A DNA stretch of 64,000 bases from Pleodorina starrii (taxonomy: Eukaryota; Chlorophyta; Chlorophyceae; Chlamydomonadales; Volvocaceae). Positions 59,101-64,000 of this stretch are shown piece by piece. The position numbers and the translations under genes are program-made. The notes under the pieces were generated by a model. That model was not told where the DNA came from. It did not search any database and saw only the letters and a program-made list of their open reading frames with translations. The stretch's first letter is position 1. Every line of letters begins with the position of its first letter. The stretch lies in the NCBI GenBank assembly GCA_030267565.1, contig BRXU01000018.1:1550001-1614000 (forward strand), given 5' to 3'.

Positions 59101-62100
59101 TGTTTGTGAGGTGGCATGGGTGTCATCACTGGCAGCGGGCGGAGAGGGAGACATCGGGTCGGAGCTCAGAGGGTGGTGTGCAGCTGGGAGCCGCACCGCG
59201 GCACATGACAGTCGATACAGACTGCGGCGAAACAAGAATGTCATTAGCAGTTGTGGCGAGGGAAGCAAGGAGAGAGCGAGCGGCGAGCAAGCGGGCGGGC
59301 GGGCAAGCGCGAGCAGGCGGGCAAGGGCAAAAGCTCGCACGAGCCCCAGAGCGAGAGCGTGGCGCGACGCGGAGCAGGAAGCGGGCAGGAAGGTGCTCCG
59401 AACACAGTGGTAAACCAATGAAACCTTGATTCCAATCGTAGCCTTTTTCCTGACCCACCCCACGACAGGCGCCGCTGCTGAGAAACTCCCCGCACCCCTT
59501 TCCCGCCGCATCCTTGCCGCCTCGCCGTACCCCTGCCCCTTCCCCCGCACTGGCGGGACCCTCCTCCCGTCCTCAATCCCAAGCCTGACGCTCTCCTCTC
59601 CGCATCCCCACCACCCGCCCACCCACCCACCCACCTGGAACAGCGTCTCCCCCTCGTACCATCCGCACAGGTCCTTCGACACGGCCTCCCGGATGTTGTG
59701 TCCGTAGAGCGCAGCCAGCGGCAGGAACGTCACCTCCTTCTTCATGTTGTAGCCGCATTGCCGCAAAAAGGGCGTCAGGCCGTTCACGATCTGGTCGTAA
59801 CGGGCCTTGTCCCACTTGCCTGGATTCGCAGCAGGGGCAAAAGAAAACGGCCCCGGACGAGGGAAAGCAACGTAGGCAGGGGCGCGCGGGGAGGGGCGAG
59901 CGATGGGGCGTTCGCTTTACGGGGCTTCCTCGTGCGCGCGTGCGTGCGTGCGTGCGGGTCTTTCCCGTCCCCTCCACCACCTCCCCCGCCCCCCCCCTCC
60001 CGGCAGCCCTCTGGAGTCCTTCTCCTCCTGCGTCTCCTCCTTTGTGTCCTCGGTGCCCTCCGCCTCTTCCTGCCTGCGCAACTACAATGGGCTTGTTCGC
60101 AGTCCTCCCTTCCCTTCCCTCCCCAATCCCCGACCCCTTTCATCCCGCCCCTCTACCTCCCGCCCCCTCCCTGTTCCCTCACCGTCCACCGCCACCGACG
60201 GGCAGTCCAGCTTGTTGACCACCACAATGAGGCGGGTGACGCCCAGGGTCTTGGCCAGCTGGGCGTGCTCACGGGTTTGACCGCCGCGCTCAAAACCCGT
60301 CTCGAACTCGCCCTGAGGATAAAGGGGAGGTGGGGGGGGCAGGGAAGGGAAGGGAAGGGCGGTTCTTCCGGGTCGCGGGGGCACGACGTGTGCGGTTGCT
60401 AGGCTCCGCAGCCCCAGTGCACCCCCCCATCCATCAACGCACACGCCCCATCTCTGTAATGAGAGTGACTTAACGATCAACGACCAGCCGACTACGGCTT
60501 GCGTGTTACAATCAATCCCTCAACCCACATCGCCTCCCCTCCCCCCACCTTGCGCGCCGAGATGACTAGGATGGCCACATCCGCCTGACAGGCCCCCTGG
60601 ATCATGTTGGGCACGTAGTTCTTGTGGCCCGGGGCGTCCAGAATGGTGTACCGCTTCTTGTCCGTCTCAAAGTGCGCTCGGCCAACCTGCGAGGGGGAGA
60701 GAGGACGGCGCGGGGAGAGAGAGAAAGAGAGAGGTGGGGGAGGAGGAAGGGCAACAGGAGGCGAGGATGAGTGCGAGGGAAAGGCCGGAGCCGGGCAGTA
60801 AGAGGCCGAGGCAGGAGAAGGGAAGGAAGAACGTGTCCAATATGAAGGTTGGGCCACGCGCACGGGCCGCGGCGGAATGGGATTGGAGTGCACAAACGAA
60901 GGAAGCCCGTGTCGTGGAAGGTGGGAAGCCGCGTGCGGCTGGCTCTTGTCCGCGGCCGATCTCCAGACTGCCCCCCCGCCCGAATGACCTTCCCCCCCCC
61001 CGGATCAGCCGGTGACCGCCCATCCTGACCCAACTCGAATCATGCCACCCTCAAAACCAAACACGCCAACCGCCCCACCATGACGGGCGACGCACCTGCG
61101 CGTCGCCCGCCCGCCCGCCCACCCCCGCCCCCCGCTCTGACCCCTGCCACCCCACCAGCCCCGCCCCCGCCCCCCGCTCTGACCCCTGCCACCCAACCAG
61201 CCCCGCCCCTGGCCCCGCAAGCATGCACAACACGTCCCACGCCCGTCCCTCTCCCCTCTCCCCCCAGCAGAAAACCCAAATCGGGCCCGTCCACCCACCC
61301 AACCCCTCAACAATTGTCTAGGGTCCGTTTCTTTCTTCCCTTACCGGAGGTCCCTACATGTATTACATTTCAGGTTACCCTTGCACGTACCACCACCGCC
61401 CTCAGCCGTTTGCGCATTGTCCCTTCATCCGCCGGTCTCTGCATCCGCTGAGAGGTTCCATCACACACAGCCACCTCCCCCTCCCACCCACTTCCATGCA
61501 CCCTCCCACCCATCCATCCAGTCAGCCCCCCTCACCCCCACCCCCCCATCCAGTCACCCACCCACCCCGCTCACCCCCCCATCCCCCCAATCCCCCGCGA
61601 CCCACCTCCACGGTGATACCCTTGACTCGCTCCTCCTCGTTGGTATCCATAATGTAAGCCATGTACCAGCCCTCGCGGTTCTTCTCCTTGGCCTCGCTGC
61701 AGGACGTATGGGGGGGCGGTCGGGGGGTTGAGAAAGAAACCGCAGCCAGGGGACGGAGGCGGCGGGCGGGGCAGGGGGCGGGCGTTCCAACGTTTCAGAG
61801 TCAAGCGGTGAAGAGCGCCGCCCCGCGAAAGACCGGTACTGGTGCCAAGCAGGAAGAGAGTGCAGTGCCGCACAGCAACCAATCGCAGCGACTGGTGTGT
61901 GGTGTCTGCCGCCCAGGGACCCGCATGCGCACGTGCACATGTTCAACCCAGGGCCTCCCTCCCCCCCGGCCTCCCGTGCGCTGTCTCATGCACCCCCCTC
62001 AGCGCATGCAGGGCGGTTGGCCGGCGACACCGGATCCCGGGCAGCTCCTGCCCATCGCTGGCCGGCTCGGGGCCCCAGCTCGACGCCGGCTCAAAGTACG

Positions 62101-63427
62101 ACATGAGTACGGCATGGTACGGTACTCACCGCTCGTACTTCTCGATGGTACGCTTGTCCACGCCCCCCTGGAGCGCGGTGAGGCAACCCAAGGGGCGAGG
62201 TAACGGCCGCAGGTGGACAGACAGACAGGCAAGAGCGTGAAACGCATTGGAACGCAGCGGAACGCAAATCGCCGCAGGGATCGGTCGTCACCGGCCGCAC
62301 CCGGTTTTGCCCTAATGCCTTGCAATGTGAGTGGGCCCCCATTGGGTGACAACTGACAAGCACGGCGGCCCACGTTTCAGTCGCCACAGCTCATCTCATC
62401 TCAGCTCAGCTCTGCCCAGTTCGCGGCACCCGGAGCCTGTCACCCACATTGAAGCCCCCCCGACCGCCCTTTTGCCGCCATAAAACCGCGCTTCCTCAGG
62501 TAAACCTCACGCACGCCGTGCGCAAAGTCCTTATCTCCCCCCTCCACACACACACACACACACACACACACACCGACTCGGCCCCCCTCCCGACTCGCCC
62601 CGGACTCTCTTCTTACGGCGGAGGTTTTGTTTTGTTTAATCTCAACCCCGGCGCATGGAGCCCAACCCCACGCCCACGCTCCCCCGACCGCACAATGTCT
62701 GGGGGTACCCACCGTGAGGAAGAGGATTTGCCCCGCCAGCGTGGACTTCCCCGCATCGATGTGCCCGATGAACACGATGTTCAAATGGTCCCTGCGCCCC
62801 AGGGAAACGCACAGATTCCGTTGTTTGATGGCCCCTGGTCGGACGCAGCAGTAGTTTGAAGCCGCAGCGGGGGCCGCTGCAGCGCCGACACGCAGAGCCG
62901 ATGTGGGGGAGAGCACGGGGGGGCAGCTGTTTGAGTTGCTCGTACCTGGGCTCCTCGGCCAGCGACTCCTGAAAGGCCTTCATGACCGCGCTTTCGTCCA
63001 GCGGGGCAACGGGCTCCTCCACGGCAGGCGCTGCCTCCGCCGGTGCTGCGGCCGGTGGCGCCGGTGCCGGCGCAGGTGCAGGTGCCAATCCTGGGAATGG
63101 CGCAACCCGCGAGTGACAAAAGTCGAAAGTTTAAATTGTACACAAGTTTATAATACCTGCATCCTGCTGCTGTTCTGCTTCCTTTGGCTGAGGCTCCGGC
63201 TCTTCTGGCTGTGGTGCAGGCTCATCGGCCGGAGGAGGAGGCGGAGGAGGCGGCTGCACAGGGGCCGGAGCTGGCGCTGGCGCCGGCGCGGCTGGCCGTG
63301 GGGCGGGCACCAAGCCCTGTCCTGGTACAAAAATCATGCTGTTTGGATTGAACGCTGGTGCGGGCGGGGCAGAAGCCGGATTGGGTGATGGCTGGAGCGC
63401 CGCATCCTCCTCCCACGTATCCGCCAT
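56154..63427 (-). CDS. Eukaryotic peptide chain release factor eRF3 (GSPT1/Sup35 family), 12 exons
   Basis: Minus-strand exons 63427-63157, 63090-62946, 62791-62713, 62167-62130, 61696-61606, 60686-60549, 60312-60183, 59819-59635, 58896-58742, 57913-57736, 57140-57051 and 56372-56154 close in frame to 572 residues. Residues 1-138 are a Pro/Ala-rich N-domain with a PAM2-like motif ([10 protein letters not shown], about 26-35), which in other eRF3s binds poly(A)-binding protein. The GTPase has G1 GHIDAGKST (148-156), switch [18 protein letters not shown]3 DAPGHK (225-230) and G4 NKLD (287-290). [17 protein letters not shown] and the C-terminal [20 protein letters not shown] distinguish eRF3 from EF-1alpha and fit it better than HBS1. 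It acts with eRF1 in translation termination in the cytosol. Exon 4 is only 38 bases. Confidence 0.92.
57664..57727. repeat. 19-bp minisatellite next to an eRF3 splice donor
   Basis: Three perfect units of CACCCAGTCACCCTACTAG plus a partial fourth. The array ends 8 bases from the end of the exon ending at 57736, so it occupies the start of the intron on the minus strand. Confidence 0.95.
59843..59875. repeat. Dispersed repeat, partial third copy
   Basis: AAAACGGCCCCGGACGAGGG and the following bases match the 5' half of the repeats at 25460 and 26092. In gene sense (minus) it lies about 25 bases upstream of the acceptor of the 185-base eRF3 exon. Confidence 0.6.
62545..62573. repeat. CA dinucleotide microsatellite
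   Basis: About fourteen CA units in the eRF3 intron between exons 3 and 4. Confidence 0.9.
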
Positions 63428-64000
63428 GTCACAGGTCTATGAATATGCTCAGTCAGGCGGTCGATTACTTGCGCGAAAATGCGCTCGATTGTTTTACGTC
63501 ACCGATCGCTAGAGCGCTCCGCGCTACTAAGTCAAGTCTGAGCGTATCCACAGATAGTTGTTTCACCAGCTATCCTGATCCTACGGCGTAAGGCGAGCAA
63601 GTGGAAGCTGCCTTGGCCAACTGGAATACGCCGTCCGATTGCCGTGAACCGAGACTCGGTACAATCAGACTTCTGTCAGGCCTATTCAATAAGGAGTACA
63701 AACAATTGATGATTGCTTATATTAAATAGCATTTTGCGAAGAGTCAAATCGAATTACTGATTTTCGTCGAACGCGGAATCAGACGTAGTTCTTAATCTCG
63801 GCTTATGTTTTGATCATGGGGACAAGAGCGCCTCTCTTTTATTAGGGCAATTGCGATTGTGAGCTGAGGAAGGCCTAGCCGTCCTGGCGAGCTTTGGCGA
63901 GCACAACAGAGCGTTACGGTGTAACCCTCCATCCCTAGGGCATATTGATAGTGAATCATGCCCGATATATCGAAATATGACTTCTAACGTGCCATCTGGC
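63428..64000. other. Upstream region of the eRF3 gene
   Basis: Contains the eRF3 promoter and leader. It is noticeably richer in A/T than the introns. No exon of a neighbouring gene is recognised up to the window edge. Confidence 0.5.

Overview
The window reads as nuclear DNA of a volvocine or chlamydomonad green alga. Three things point there: a light-harvesting chlorophyll-binding protein gene closest to algal LHCA1, genes cut by many short GT-AG introns rich in C/T and G/A tracts, and TGTAA poly(A) signals downstream of several stops. There are no operons. Genes sit on both strands, separated by repeat-rich intergenic DNA. Gene models were assembled by hand from splice sites and reading phase; every complete model listed closes in frame unless stated.

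Left third (1-24.3 kb): the end of an unrecognised Pro/Gly/Ala-rich protein; a DUF1749 alpha/beta hydrolase; an eight-exon LHCA1-type photosystem I antenna gene; a 5'-truncated LINE on the minus strand; a partly resolved EF-hand protein gene; PEX22 (minus strand); an eleven-exon SET-domain methyltransferase with a signal-peptide-like N-terminus; an unrecognised small coiled-coil/Cys-rich protein (minus); a single-exon ankyrin-repeat protein; and a mitochondrial ribosomal protein mS34 gene.

Middle (24.3-47.3 kb): a repeat-rich gap is followed by a twelve-exon minus-strand gene (27.9-36.7 kb). It encodes a probable plastid protein with two AMPK-type glycogen/starch-binding modules, a CBM25/53-like module and a C-terminal sucrose-phosphatase-family HAD domain. 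This is the most interesting protein in the window. Next is a chloroplast-type thioredoxin-fold gene (39.4-41.2 kb), then a transposon graveyard (43.6-47.0 kb). The graveyard holds nested inverted repeats, apparently an inverted duplication split by a later insertion with a 7-bp target duplication, plus two decayed LINE 3' ends.

Right third (47.3-64 kb): a ten-exon DEAD-box helicase of the DDX55/SPB4 ribosome-biogenesis family with a tRNA-Gly-like sequence antisense in its last intron, and a twelve-exon minus-strand gene for translation termination factor eRF3. Several short dispersed repeats recur in introns and gaps. One of them lies just upstream of three separate 3' splice sites.

The identifiable genes are unlinked housekeeping functions: photosynthesis, starch metabolism, peroxisome, mitochondrial and cytosolic translation, and ribosome assembly. 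No gene cluster with a shared pathway is apparent.
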